From positions 1-64,000 of the forward strand of contig NZ_LAVA02000057.1 of assembly GCF_000974985.2 (NCBI RefSeq): a stretch of 64,000 nucleotides of DNA, read 5' to 3'. The position numbers were made by a program, and so were the translations under genes. This DNA is from Streptomyces mangrovisoli. GTDB lineage: Bacteria > Actinomycetota > Actinomycetes > Streptomycetales > Streptomycetaceae. The notes beneath the pieces were generated by a model that saw nothing but the letters and a program-made list of their open reading frames with translations, made no database searches and had not been told where the DNA came from. Positions 1-8,451 of this stretch are shown one piece after another; within the stretch, counting starts at the first letter, position 1, and every line of letters begins with the position of its first letter.

Positions 1-1107
1 GCCCCGGCTCCGGCCCCGGCCGCCCCCGCGGCTCCGGCGCCCGCCCCGGCCGCTCCGGCCCCGGCTCCGGTCGCCCCGGCGCCGCAGCCGGTCGCCGCCG
101 CCCCGGCGCCCGCTCCGGCTCCGGCCCCCGCGCCGGCCCCGGTCGCCCAGCCGGTGCCCGCCGCCGCCAAGCCGGTCGACGAGGGCGCCTACGTGACCCC
201 GCTGGTGCGCAAGCTCGCCGCCGAGAACGGCGTCGACCTCGCCACCGTCAAGGGCACCGGCGTCGGCGGCCGTATCCGCAAGCAGGACGTCGTCGCCGCC
301 GCCCAGGCCGCGAAGGCCTCCGCCGCGGCGCCCGCCGCCCCGGCCGCCGCCGCCGCGAAGAAGGCTCCCGCGCTGGAGGTCTCCCCGCTGCGCGGCCAGA
401 CCGTCAAGATGACCCGCATCCGCAAGGTCATCGGCGACAACATGGTCAAGGCGCTGCACGAGCAGGCCCAGCTGTCCTCGGTCGTCGAGGTCGACATCAC
501 CCGTCTGATGAAGCTGCGCGCGCAGGCGAAGGACTCCTTCGCCGCCCGTGAGGGCGTCAAGCTCTCCCCGATGCCGTTCTTCGTCAAGGCCGCCGCCCAG
601 GCGCTGAAGGCCCACCCGGTCATCAACGCCCGGATCAACGAGGCCGAGGGCACGATCACCTACTTCGACTCCGAGAACATCGGTATCGCGGTGGACTCGG
701 AGAAGGGCCTGATGACCCCGGTCATCAAGGGTGCGGGCGACCTCAACATCGCCGGCATCTCCAAGGCCACGGCCGACCTCGCGGGCAAGGTCCGCGGCAA
801 CAAGATCACCCCGGACGAGCTGTCCGGCGCGACCTTCACCATCAGCAACACCGGTTCGCGCGGCGCCCTGTTCGACACGATCATCGTGCCGCCGAACCAG
901 GTCGCGATCCTCGGCATCGGCGCGACGGTCAAGCGCCCGGCCGTCATCGAGACGGAGGAGGGCACGGTCATCGGCGTCCGCGACATGACGTACCTGACCC
1001 TCTCCTACGACCACCGCCTGGTGGACGGCGCCGACGCGGCCCGCTACCTGACGACGGTCAAGTCGATCCTGGAGGCAGGCGAGTTCGAGGTCGAGCTCGG
1101 CCTCTGA
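1..1107 (+). CDS. sucB: 2-oxoacid dehydrogenase E2 component, dihydrolipoamide acyltransferase (5'-truncated by window edge)
   Basis: The reading frame is open from base 1, so the N-terminal lipoyl domains lie outside the window. What is visible is a long Ala/Pro linker (about 1-165), a peripheral E3-binding domain (YVTPLVRKLAAENGVDL... to about base 300), a second Ala-rich linker, and the catalytic acyltransferase domain from about base 385. The active-site motif SYDHRLVDGADAA lies near base 1006-1045. E2 transfers the acyl group from lipoamide to CoA inside the 2-oxoglutarate or pyruvate dehydrogenase complex. Streptomyces genomes usually label this gene sucB, but acetyl versus succinyl specificity cannot be read from the sequence. 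It ends at a strong hairpin. The family assignment is certain; the substrate is not. Confidence 0.93.
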   Translation, partial: APAPAPAAPAAPAPAPAAPAPAPVAPAPQPVAAAPAPAPAPAPAPAPVAQPVPAAAKPVDEGAYVTPLVRKLAAENGVDLATVKGTGVGGRIRKQDVVAAAQAAKASAAAPAAPAAAAAKKAPALEVSPLRGQTVKMTRIRKVIGDNMVKALHEQAQLSSVVEVDITRLMKLRAQAKDSFAAREGVKLSPMPFFVKAAAQALKAHPVINARINEAEGTITYFDSENIGIAVDSEKGLMTPVIKGAGDLNIAGISKATADLAGKVRGNKITPDELSGATFTISNTGSRGALFDTIIVPPNQVAILGIGATVKRPAVIETEEGTVIGVRDMTYLTLSYDHRLVDGADAARYLTTVKSILEAGEFEVELGL

Positions 1108-1134
1108 TCTCCCGGATCAGCCGGCAACGGTACG

Positions 1135-1176
1135 ACGAAGCCCCCGCCCGGAGTCTCCTCCGGACGGGGGCTTCGT
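1135..1176 (+). terminator. Rho-independent-type hairpin after the E2 gene
   Basis: A near-perfect inverted repeat starts with ACGAAGCCCCCG and returns as CGGGGGCTTCGT after a short TCTC loop, with one imperfection in the stem. It lies 27 bp after the E2 stop. No long T-run follows, as is usual in Streptomyces. Confidence 0.8.
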
Positions 1177-1218
1177 CATGCGCCCCGCGGTCCCGCGCCA
1201 TCGGTGGCGGTCCGCTGT

Positions 1219-1518
1219 CTACGCCAGGCGGGCCGCCACCGACGCGAGCCAGCCGCTCCCGGATCTCCCCCACAAGCCGCGCCACGAACTGCCGGTCCGT
1301 CGTGCCGGCGCAGTCGTCCACGGCCGCGTCGTACCCGTCGAACTCGTCGGCTCCGGCCGCGAGGGCCAGGCCGCCTCGACGGTCAGCCGCTGCCGCGTGG
1401 ACTGCGCGAGCCAGCGATGAATGACCTGCTCATTACGGGTGACCACCTGCTGGGTCGCCCACTGGGCGGTCTCCCGGTCGGGGTAGGTGGCGGTTCGGGT
1501 GCGCCTGGAATTCTCCAC
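1219..1518 (-). pseudogene. Orphan fragment of an RNase A-like toxin domain (displaced toxin tip)
   Basis: Directly after the immunity-gene stop, and in the same frame, the translation reads RTATYPDRETAQWATQQVV then IHRWLAQSTRQRLTVEAAW. This has the same pattern as the middle of the RNase A-like tip of the upstream toxin (ASTFTDLESAQEYTQYNI...IEKWLQ). The homology then stops and the frame becomes Arg/Thr-rich. In the frame one base over, a protein-like stretch (DEFDGYDAAVDDCAGTTDRQ, about 1230-1350) appears, suggesting a frameshift or junction with a second fragment. There is no convincing start codon or RBS. Displaced, broken toxin tips of this kind are typical 3' of polymorphic-toxin loci. 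Whether it is a pseudogene or a reserve cassette is not certain. Confidence 0.6.
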
Positions 1519-1548
1519 GGTGGGCAGTTCGGCGGATCGGTCATCACC

Positions 1549-2088
1549 TCAGCGGAAAGACCACACCATCCCGACTTCCGTCTCCGACACGAGGACCAGT
1601 CCGAAGTCGAAGGTGCGCGAGGAAAAGGAGTTCCACCCGGAGACCCGCTGGTAGTAGTCGCGATCGCGCCCCGTGTTCGTAAAGAAGTGCGAGCCTTCAG
1701 GGAAGCGCGACAGGATGACGCGCGCCTTGGCCTCAAGGGATTCCCTGCGCTCCTCGAAGTCCGGCTCCTCCGTGACATCGATCCATGGTGTGGAAAGGGC
1801 CACCAGGAAACGCATGGCCTGGGAGCGCGGGATCTCTTGGAGACAGGACCTCGCGACGTCCGGTGGAAGCGTGAGGAAGGGGTAGGACGGTTCATCGAGT
1901 CTGTCGAGTTCCCCCGCCCAGTAGTCCGCGGTGCGCCACCCGCGGGCATCACGGGTGTCACCACGCATGAGGGCGGGCAGGTCGAGCACCCAGTCCTCAT
2001 GCGCCCTGCTCATCACCCTGGCAACAGTCACCCGGCGCTCGTACATACCGATCGCGTCGGCCCACGACCGCTCGTCGAGTCCGGCCAT
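1549..2088 (-). CDS. Probable immunity protein for the RNase A-like toxin
   Basis: 179 aa. No family is recognised. It is acidic, Trp/Tyr-rich and soluble, with no signal peptide or membrane segment. It starts 18 bp after the toxin stop on the same strand. GAGGAG sits about 6 bp before the ATG at 2088. An alternative ATG at 2106 overlaps the toxin stop (TGATG) but has no good RBS. The position immediately 3' of a polymorphic toxin is where the cognate immunity gene is normally found, and that is the only basis for the functional call. It should bind the toxin tip in the cytoplasm and block its RNase activity. It could instead be an unrelated small protein, but translation appears linked to the toxin gene. 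Confidence 0.65.
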   Translation of the reverse strand: MAGLDERSWADAIGMYERRVTVARVMSRAHEDWVLDLPALMRGDTRDARGWRTADYWAGELDRLDEPSYPFLTLPPDVARSCLQEIPRSQAMRFLVALSTPWIDVTEEPDFEERRESLEAKARVILSRFPEGSHFFTNTGRDRDYYQRVSGWNSFSSRTFDFGLVLVSETEVGMVWSFR

Positions 2089-2105
2089 CGCTGTCTCCTC
2101 AGGCA

Positions 2106-3854
2106 TCACTTGGGCATCGAGGTCAGAACGACAAAAGGCGGATCGAGGCTCGGTTCGTACTTGAGCACCGTCGACACGCCGTATGCGTTCCTGGCCGGCG
2201 TCGGATTGCGGTTCACCACAGGCGCCGTGCGACCGGTCACCACGGGGGCGGCAAGATTCCCGCCCGCGACAGAACCCACCGTGAAATCTTCCTTGAGTGG
2301 AACAGGAGGCCTGTTCTGCAACCATTTTTCGATCGCCGCCGAATTGGACCGGATATTGTATTGGGTGTATTCCTGCGCCGATTCCAGGTCGGTGAATGTG
2401 GAAGCCGCGGGAATGCTTGGTCCGCCCGTCGCGCTCGACTCGTCCCGCAACCGCTGCGTCAGCTGCATGTCCGTCAGGCCGACGTGCTTGTCGATGCTGT
2501 GGCCGCCGTACAGTTCCTCCTCCGTGGCGAGGTCCAGGGAGTACTTGTACGGGACCGTGCTCTCCGGGCGCTGCCAGCTGTGTTCCTTCTTGAAGTCGTT
2601 GAGGGAGCGGGCGCCGTAGGCCTCGGCGCGGGCCTCCTCCGCGAGGAACGTGGGCACGCTGAGGAGCGCCTCGTCCAGCTCGGGTCCCAGTTCGTCGAGC
2701 TTGGTGGCCGCGTCGCCGAACGCCTGGTGGTACTTCTCGACCGCCGCGTTCGCCGCCGCCTCGTCCATGTGTGAGCGGAACGTCAGGACGATCTCGCCGA
2801 AGGCCATGGTCGCCGCGAGCCGGGTCATCTCGGACAGGTCGAGGTCCGTGGTCAGGTCCTTGACCGTGGCTCTCGCCGCCTCCTTGCCGAGCCTTGTGGT
2901 CGTCTCCCGTGTCGTGGCCGCCACCGCGGCCAGCTCGTCGAGCTGTTCCTTCACGACGGTCGCCGCCCTGATCAGGATGTCGATGATGGGACGCCGCTTG
3001 CTCGGCTGGACGTTGCGTTCCGTCTTCCACACGCGGCCTATGGAGGCCCGGTTGCCCTCGGTGTCGTACGTCCTGCCCCATTCGGTGGTGCCCCAGATCG
3101 TCTGGCAGAAGGCCTTCATCGCGCCCTGCCACTCGCCGTTGCCGCTGCTGTCGGTGACGTACTTGATGGCCTTGTTGAACTCGTCGGCGGCACCCTTGGC
3201 GGCCTTCGCGGACGCGGCCCAGCCGGTGGCCATGTCCTGGAACTCGTCGTCCTTGCACCCCGGAGTGATCTCGTGCATCTTGCCGAGCCTGAGGCCGTGC
3301 TCGATGGCCGGCCGGATCGCGTCGGCGAGGAAGTCGGGCACCTCGCCGAGGATCCCGGCGATCTCCGAGGAGTCCGCGTCCCGGCCGGTGCCGGACCACT
3401 TGATGTCGTGCACCGGGCCGTAGCGGGGCGGTGTCTCGATGACGACCGGCGGCGCCTTCTCCACCGGCGGCGGTCCGTACATGCGGCGCGCCTGCCAGTC
3501 GGCCTGGGTGTACTTGTTCGCCGTGTCCGTGAGGCCCACGGCGACGCCGCCCACGCTGACCACGCTCTTCGCCCAGAGCTCCAGGAACTTCTCGTTCACG
3601 GTCCGGTACGCCGCCGAGAACGCGTCCGCGCCCCAGCCGGCGCCCGCCGACTGGCTGTACCGGTTCAGCACGTCGACCAGCGCCGTGGCGCCCTTGTCGT
3701 AGTCGAACTGCTTGTCGCGCACGACGAGGGCGGTGTAGTGCAGGTGCTGCGGCTGCACGTCGAATCCGCCGGCGCCGTCCTTGGGTTTCGTCGCGGGCCG
3801 GGCCGCGGCCTGCTCTTTTCTGCGTTCCTCGTCGCTGGGGCGCGGCTCACCCAT
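2106..3854 (-). CDS. Polymorphic toxin with C-terminal bacterial RNase A-like (CdiA-CT type) domain, likely type VII secreted
   Basis: 582 aa. The start overlaps the stop of the WXG100 gene (ATGA), indicating translational coupling. There is no signal peptide. Residues about 20-120 resemble a helical WXG-like region (DALNRYSQSAGAGWGADAFSAAYRTV-type spacing, with a Trp-Gly motif). A long helical region follows to about residue 430. Residues about 445-582 match the RNase A-like fold of CDI toxins: GHSIDKHVGLTDMQLTQRL, then STFTDLESAQEYTQYNI...IEKWLQ, then GVSTVLKYEP...FVVLTSMPK. The His near residue 453 and the C-terminal TSMP are expected active-region positions. The 3' 350 bp are visibly poorer in G+C than the rest, suggesting an exchanged tip. 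The predicted role is a contact or secreted ribonuclease against competitors, exported with the upstream WXG100 protein. Confidence 0.8.
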   Translation of the reverse strand: MGEPRPSDEERRKEQAAARPATKPKDGAGGFDVQPQHLHYTALVVRDKQFDYDKGATALVDVLNRYSQSAGAGWGADAFSAAYRTVNEKFLELWAKSVVSVGGVAVGLTDTANKYTQADWQARRMYGPPPVEKAPPVVIETPPRYGPVHDIKWSGTGRDADSSEIAGILGEVPDFLADAIRPAIEHGLRLGKMHEITPGCKDDEFQDMATGWAASAKAAKGAADEFNKAIKYVTDSSGNGEWQGAMKAFCQTIWGTTEWGRTYDTEGNRASIGRVWKTERNVQPSKRRPIIDILIRAATVVKEQLDELAAVAATTRETTTRLGKEAARATVKDLTTDLDLSEMTRLAATMAFGEIVLTFRSHMDEAAANAAVEKYHQAFGDAATKLDELGPELDEALLSVPTFLAEEARAEAYGARSLNDFKKEHSWQRPESTVPYKYSLDLATEEELYGGHSIDKHVGLTDMQLTQRLRDESSATGGPSIPAASTFTDLESAQEYTQYNIRSNSAAIEKWLQNRPPVPLKEDFTVGSVAGGNLAAPVVTGRTAPVVNRNPTPARNAYGVSTVLKYEPSLDPPFVVLTSMPK

Positions 3855-4168
3855 CAGACGCCGCCCCAACCGCGCAGCACGGCGCCGTGCGCGGCCGCGT
3901 ATCCGCGATGCCCGCTGGTGACGGCCTCGTGCAGCCAGGCCTGGGCCGCCTGGAGGTCCCGCGCCGACGTGTCCCACTTGTCGAGTTCCTGGAGGAACAC
4001 CTCGCGCGCCTCGCCCTGCCAGGACGCGACGACCGGCTTCAGACGCCGGTAGAGGTCCTCCAACCGTCCGTCGAGCTGCTTGAGAATGTCGTCGAGCTCG
4101 GCCGTCAGATGCTCCAGCGTGCCGAACGAGACCGTTGTGCGGTCGCCTTCGGGGCTGTCACCCTGCAT
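3854..4168 (-). CDS. WXG100-family (ESAT-6-like) protein
   Basis: 104 aa, within the usual 90-110 aa size of the family. The central W-x-G motif is seen as SWQGEA between two amphipathic helices (LEHLTAELDDILKQLDGRL and REVFLQELDKWDTSARDLQ). These small helical hairpins dimerise and travel through type VII (ESX) secretion systems, often pairing with a larger effector. Here the gene overlaps the toxin gene by 4 bp, so it is probably the export partner or chaperone of that toxin. No EccC, EccD or other secretion-machine gene is present in the window, so export must rely on a machine encoded elsewhere. Confidence 0.88.
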   Translation of the reverse strand: MQGDSPEGDRTTVSFGTLEHLTAELDDILKQLDGRLEDLYRRLKPVVASWQGEAREVFLQELDKWDTSARDLQAAQAWLHEAVTSGHRGYAAAHGAVLRGWGGV

Positions 4169-4757
4169 GTTCCGTCCCTCCCCCGTTCCTCCGGCGGCAC
4201 GGGTCGCGCCGCCTGTCCGAGAACCGCCCCCGGACCGGGGCCGGTGTCACAACCGGTCGAGGCCACTGCTCCGGCGGACCGGCGGGGCCTCGGCCGACGT
4301 GGACAGCCGATCCGCCTCGGCCTCGACGTGCTAGGCCGCCAGGTCCTGCTTCCGGCTCACCATGCCCCCGTTCTCCCCGGACCCGGCCGCCTGCCGCGTC
4401 TCGCCAATCCAACCTATTCGAAGGCCGGTTCGAGAAGTTCAGGATTGATCCATCGAGGGCGGGCGGCGAGGGCCCGGGTGCGCAAGGGCGCCATGGCGAC
4501 TCCGGGAGTGCGGTACCGCCCGGACGCGGGGTGCCGGCGGTCCGGGGGTGGGGCATCGGCGGTCCGGGGGTGGGGCATCGGCGTCCGCGCGCGGCCGCGC
4601 CTGCGACGCGTCGGGGAACAACTCCCACAGGGCGTGTAAGTCTTGTCTCACCTGCGGGAAAGCGCCCCCGTCCACCCCTCCTCGCGACCGGTCCGGCCTT
4701 ATTGTCTAAACGTCAAACGCCCCCGGGGGCCGATGAGCCCCTCCCGAAGGAGCCCTC
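4169..4757. other. 589-bp intergenic region before the GntR gene
   Basis: No convincing gene is present; the open frames on both strands are Arg/Pro/Gly-rich shadows. The stretch contains a direct repeat of GGTCCGGGGGTGGGGCATCGGC (two copies, 4539-4582). It also holds divergent promoters for the WXG100 operon and the GntR gene. An imperfect dyad TTGTCTAAACGTCAA lies near 4701-4715 and could be a GntR autoregulatory site. Confidence 0.5.
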
Positions 4758-5381
4758 ATGACCGCGCCCGTCGTCCACTCGCTGCGCGAACAGATCCGCG
4801 AGCACATCGTGGAGGGAATCGTCAGCGGGCGCTGGAAGCCGGGCGAGCGGATCGTGGAGCGGCGGATCGCGACGGAGCTGGAGGTCAGCCAGACCCCGGT
4901 GCGGGAGGCGCTGCGGGAGCTGGAGTCGCTCCGGCTGATCGAGTCGGCGCCGAACAAGGGCGTGCGGGTGCGCAACCTGACGGCGGCCGACCTGGAGGAG
5001 AGCTACCCCGTGCGGGCCGGTCTGGAGGCCATCGCGGCGGAGCTGGCGGCGGCCCGGCTGGCGGACGACTGCTCGGCCCTGGAGCCGCATGTCGCCGCGC
5101 TCTACGAGGCCGACCGCAACGCCGACGGCACCGGCCAGGTGCGGCACACCGTGGGCTTCCACCGCGAGCTGGTGCGCGCCGCGGACAACTCGGTGCTGCT
5201 GCACACCTGGGAGGGGCTCGGCATCGAGGTGTTCACCGCGCTGTCCATTCGCTGGCTGGGTACGGTGCAGCAGTCGTACGCGGAGGAGCACGAGGAGCTG
5301 GTCGCGGCCTTCAAGCGGCGCGACCCGCGGATCGCGGAGCTCGTGAAGGCACACGTGCTGGGCTGCGCCCCGCGTCCCTGA
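4758..5381 (+). CDS. GntR-family transcriptional regulator, FadR/FCD subfamily
   Basis: 207 aa. The N-terminal winged helix (residues about 5-70) has the GntR signature: LREQIREHIVEGIVSGRWKPG, then ELEVSQTPVREALRELESL. The remainder is an all-helical FCD ligand-binding domain including GFHRELVRAA. It is encoded just upstream of aceE on the same strand, separated by 353 bp that contain a perfect palindrome. PdhR of E. coli is a FadR-type regulator of aceE, so control of pyruvate dehydrogenase is a reasonable inference, but the effector is unknown. The ATG at 4758 is preceded by GAAGGAG (4747-4753). Confidence 0.9.
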   Translation: MTAPVVHSLREQIREHIVEGIVSGRWKPGERIVERRIATELEVSQTPVREALRELESLRLIESAPNKGVRVRNLTAADLEESYPVRAGLEAIAAELAAARLADDCSALEPHVAALYEADRNADGTGQVRHTVGFHRELVRAADNSVLLHTWEGLGIEVFTALSIRWLGTVQQSYAEEHEELVAAFKRRDPRIAELVKAHVLGCAPRP

Positions 5382-5415
5382 GGGGTTCTCGCCCCCGCCA
5401 CCCCTTCCCGTCCCG

Positions 5416-5475
5416 TCCCTGGGGGCTCCGCCCCCAGACCCCCTTCGCGCAGTTCCCCGCGCCCCTCGGGGGCTG
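5416..5475 (+). repeat. GC-rich hairpin plus Streptomyces 'GCGCAGTTCCCCGCGCCCC' repeat
   Basis: TGGGGGC-TCC-GCCCCCA (5420-5436) is a perfect 7-bp stem and a likely terminator for the GntR gene. It is followed at about 5447-5466 by the CGCGCAGTTCCCCGCGCCCC element. The same element recurs at 16.2-16.6 kb and 21.8-22.0 kb in both orientations. It is a dispersed intergenic element typical of Streptomyces. Confidence 0.75.
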
Positions 5476-5601
5476 GCGCGCACGCGAGCAAACCCCCGCT
5501 CACCTGCAAGAACAAGCCGACCGCAAGGTCACCCGGTGCCACCGCCGGAGGCACCCCGTGCCGACTTTCTCGAAATCAAGAGGTTTTCGGCCTTCCCCCT
5601 T

Positions 5602-5618
5602 TGATCGATCATCGATCA
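5602..5618. promoter_or_regulatory. Perfect 17-bp palindrome in the aceE promoter region (candidate operator)
   Basis: TGATCGAT-C-ATCGATCA has two perfect 8-base arms around one base, 117 bp before the aceE start. The length and symmetry fit a dimeric winged-helix regulator. The nearest candidate is the GntR/FadR-type protein encoded at 4758-5381. The binding protein is inferred, not shown. Confidence 0.6.
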
Positions 5619-5734
5619 GGGAGTTACAGTCGCCGACGGGCTTACCGAGCCCACGCCCTGTCCTGCCAAAGACCAAGGGCACACCCGAACCCTTACCGAT
5701 GAGGGAACCCCCTTCGACTGAGGAAGGCGGCGAC

Positions 5735-8431
5735 ATGACCGACCCCTACGCCATCCAGCCGAGCGAGCTCGACCAGCTCCCGGACCGTGACCCCGAGGAG
5801 ACCGCCGAGTGGCGCGCCTCGCTGGACGCGGTCGCCAAGGCTGCCGGCCCGCACCGTGCCGCGTACCTGATGCGCCGCACGCTGGAGCGCGCGGAGGCGG
5901 GCGGCGTCGCGCTGCCGAAGCTCCTCGAGACCGACTACCTCAACACCATCCCCACCTCCGCCGAGCCGGCCGTGCCCGGTGACGAGGAGATGGAGCGCCG
6001 GATCACCGCGTGGAACCGCTGGAACGCGGCCGCCATGGTGACCCGCGGCAGCAAGTACGGCGTCGGCGGCCACATCGCCACCTTCGCCTCCGCGGCCTGG
6101 CTCTACGAGACCGGCTTCAACCACTTCTTCAAGGGCAAGGAGGGTGACGGCTCCGGCGACCAGCTCTACATCCAGGGCCACGCCGCTCCCGGCATCTACG
6201 CCCGCGCCTTCCTCGACGGCCGGCTGTCCGAGCAGCAGCTCGACAACTTCCGCCAGGAGGCCGGCGGCAACGGCCTGCCCTCCTACCCGCACCCGCGCCG
6301 CCTGCCCTGGCTGTGGGAGTTCCCGACCGTCTCCATGGGCCTCGGCCCGCTGTCGGCGATCTACCAGGCCCGCTTCAACCGCTACCTGACGGCGCGCGGC
6401 ATCAAGGACGTCTCCCAGAGCCACGTATGGGCGTTCCTCGGCGACGGCGAGATGGACGAGCCGGAGTCGACCGCGGCGCTCGCGCTGGCCTCCCGCGAGG
6501 GTCTGGACAACCTGACCTTCGTCATCAACTGCAACCTCCAGCGCCTCGACGGCCCGGTCCGCGCCAACTTCAAGATCGTGCAGGAGCTGGAGGCCCAGTT
6601 CCGCGGCGCCGGCTGGAACGTCGTGAAGTCGCTGTGGGGCACCGCCTGGGACGAGCTGCTCCAGCTCGACACCACGGGCGCGCTGGTCCGCCGGCTGCGC
6701 GAGGTGCCGGACGCGCAGGTGCAGACGTACCAGACGCGTGACGCCGCCTACATCCGCCAGGACTTCTTCGCCAAGGACCCGGCGCTCGCCGAGATGGCGA
6801 AGCTGCTGAGCGACGACAAGATCCTCGAGTGCTTCCACCTCTCGCGTGGCGGCCACGAGTCCCGCAAGGTCTACGCCGCCTACCGGGCCGCCCTCGCGCA
6901 CAAGGGCGCCCCGACGGTGATCCTGGCCCAGACGGTCAAGGGCCACACCCTCGGCGAGGGCTTCGCGTCGAAGAACGCCAACCACCAGATGAAGAAGCTC
7001 TCGGTGGACGAGTTCAAGACGATGCGCGACCTGCTCGACCTGCCCATCCCGGACAGCGCGTTCGCCGACGGCAAGGTCCCCTACGGCCACCCCGGCGCCG
7101 ACGCCCCCGAGGTCCGCTACCTCCAGGAGCGCCGCGCCGCCCTCGGCGGCCCCGCCCCGGCCCGCCGCACGCAGCCGCTCGCCCCGCTCCCGGCCCCCGC
7201 CGACAAGGCGTTCGCCGCCTTCGACAAGGGCTCCGGCGCGCAGAGCATCGCGACCACGATGGCGTTCGTCCGCCTGGTCAAGGACCTGGTCCGGGACAAG
7301 GAGACCGGCAAGCGCTGGGTGCCGATCGTCCCCGACGAGGCCCGCACCTTCGGCATGGAGTCGCTGTTCCCGTCGCTCGGGATCTACTCCCCCAAGGGCC
7401 AGACGTACGAGCCGGTCGACCGCGACCAGCTGATGTACTACAAGGAGGCCAAGAACGGCCAGATCCTCAACGAGGGGATCACCGAGGCCGGTTCGATGGC
7501 CGACTTCATCGCCGCGTCCAGCGCGTACGCGACGCACGGCGAGGCGATGATCCCGTTCTACATCTTCTACTCGATGTTCGGCTGGCAGCGGACCGCCGAC
7601 CAGATGTGGCAGCTCGGCGACCAGCTCGGCCGCGGCTTCCTCGTCGGCGCCACCGCGGGCCGCACCACCCTCACGGGTGAGGGCCTGCAGCACGCCGACG
7701 GCCACTCCCCGGTGATCGCCGCGACCAACCCGGCCGCGCTCAGCTACGACCCGGCGTTCGCCTACGAGATCGCCGCGATCGTCAAGGACGGTCTGCGCCG
7801 CATGTACGGCCAGGCCGCCCCCGGTGAGGACCAGAACGTCTTCTACTACCTCACCGTCTACAACGAGCCGATGCCGCAGCCGGCCAAGCCCGCGGGCGTC
7901 GACGAGGGCATCCTCAAGGGCCTGTACCGCTTCAACACGGCCGAGACCGCCGGTCTGTCGCCGGTGGCCAACGCGCCGCGCATCCAGCTGCTCGGCTCCG
8001 GCACCGCGATCCACTGGACGCTCGCGGCGCAGAAGATGCTCGCCGAGGAGTGGGGCGTCGCCGCGGACGTGTGGTCGGCCACCTCGTGGACCGAGCTGCG
8101 CCGTGACGCGCTGGAGGCCGACGCGGCCCTGCTGCGCGGCGAGGAGCGCATCCCGTTCGTCCGCCAGGCGCTGCACGGCGCCGAGGGCCCGGTGCTGGCC
8201 GTCTCCGACTACATGCGCCAGGTCCCGGACCAGATCGCGCAGTGGGTCGAGCAGGACTGGTCCTCGCTCGGTGCCGACGGCTTCGGCCTGTCCGACACCC
8301 GCGAGGCGGCCCGCCGCCACTTCGGCGTCGACGCCCAGTCGATCGTCGTCGCGGCCCTCGCCCAGCTGGCCCGCCGCGGCGAGGTCAAGGCGACGGCGGT
8401 GAAGGAAGCCCGCGAGAAGTACGGGCTCTGA
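5735..8431 (+). CDS. aceE: Pyruvate dehydrogenase E1 component, homodimeric type
   Basis: 898 aa, close to the usual 890-910 aa of single-chain E1. It decarboxylates pyruvate with thiamine diphosphate and acetylates the lipoyl group of E2. The ThDP/Mg motif is visible as GDGEMDEPEST at about residues 235-245, followed by LTFVINCNLQRLDGPV. The transketolase-like central part contains TVKGHTLGEGFASKNANHQ. The C-terminal third carries PFYIFYSMFGWQRTADQMW. The start at 5735 is preceded by GAGGAAGG. The gene is monocistronic, with a palindromic operator candidate upstream and a terminator 20 bp downstream. Actinobacterial E1 of this type works with E2 proteins shared with 2-oxoglutarate dehydrogenase, which fits the E2 gene at the left edge. 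Confidence 0.97.
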   Translation: MTDPYAIQPSELDQLPDRDPEETAEWRASLDAVAKAAGPHRAAYLMRRTLERAEAGGVALPKLLETDYLNTIPTSAEPAVPGDEEMERRITAWNRWNAAAMVTRGSKYGVGGHIATFASAAWLYETGFNHFFKGKEGDGSGDQLYIQGHAAPGIYARAFLDGRLSEQQLDNFRQEAGGNGLPSYPHPRRLPWLWEFPTVSMGLGPLSAIYQARFNRYLTARGIKDVSQSHVWAFLGDGEMDEPESTAALALASREGLDNLTFVINCNLQRLDGPVRANFKIVQELEAQFRGAGWNVVKSLWGTAWDELLQLDTTGALVRRLREVPDAQVQTYQTRDAAYIRQDFFAKDPALAEMAKLLSDDKILECFHLSRGGHESRKVYAAYRAALAHKGAPTVILAQTVKGHTLGEGFASKNANHQMKKLSVDEFKTMRDLLDLPIPDSAFADGKVPYGHPGADAPEVRYLQERRAALGGPAPARRTQPLAPLPAPADKAFAAFDKGSGAQSIATTMAFVRLVKDLVRDKETGKRWVPIVPDEARTFGMESLFPSLGIYSPKGQTYEPVDRDQLMYYKEAKNGQILNEGITEAGSMADFIAASSAYATHGEAMIPFYIFYSMFGWQRTADQMWQLGDQLGRGFLVGATAGRTTLTGEGLQHADGHSPVIAATNPAALSYDPAFAYEIAAIVKDGLRRMYGQAAPGEDQNVFYYLTVYNEPMPQPAKPAGVDEGILKGLYRFNTAETAGLSPVANAPRIQLLGSGTAIHWTLAAQKMLAEEWGVAADVWSATSWTELRRDALEADAALLRGEERIPFVRQALHGAEGPVLAVSDYMRQVPDQIAQWVEQDWSSLGADGFGLSDTREAARRHFGVDAQSIVVAALAQLARRGEVKATAVKEAREKYGL

Positions 8432-8451
8432 TCCCGGCCGAGAGTCGACCC

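Noticed and set aside
1..165. Ala/Pro-rich start considered as a separate repeat or low-complexity non-coding region
   Set aside because: It is in frame with the E2 catalytic domain and is the normal flexible linker between lipoyl and E3-binding domains.
1204..2619. 471-aa plus-strand open frame over the toxin/immunity genes
   Set aside because: It is antisense to the better supported WXG100-toxin-immunity operon, lacks an RBS and has Arg/Gly/Pro-rich composition typical of high-GC shadow frames.
1549..3399. 616-aa minus-strand frame joining the immunity protein to an upstream open stretch
   Set aside because: The upstream two thirds overlap the toxin gene in another frame. The true start of the immunity gene is the RBS-preceded ATG at 2088.
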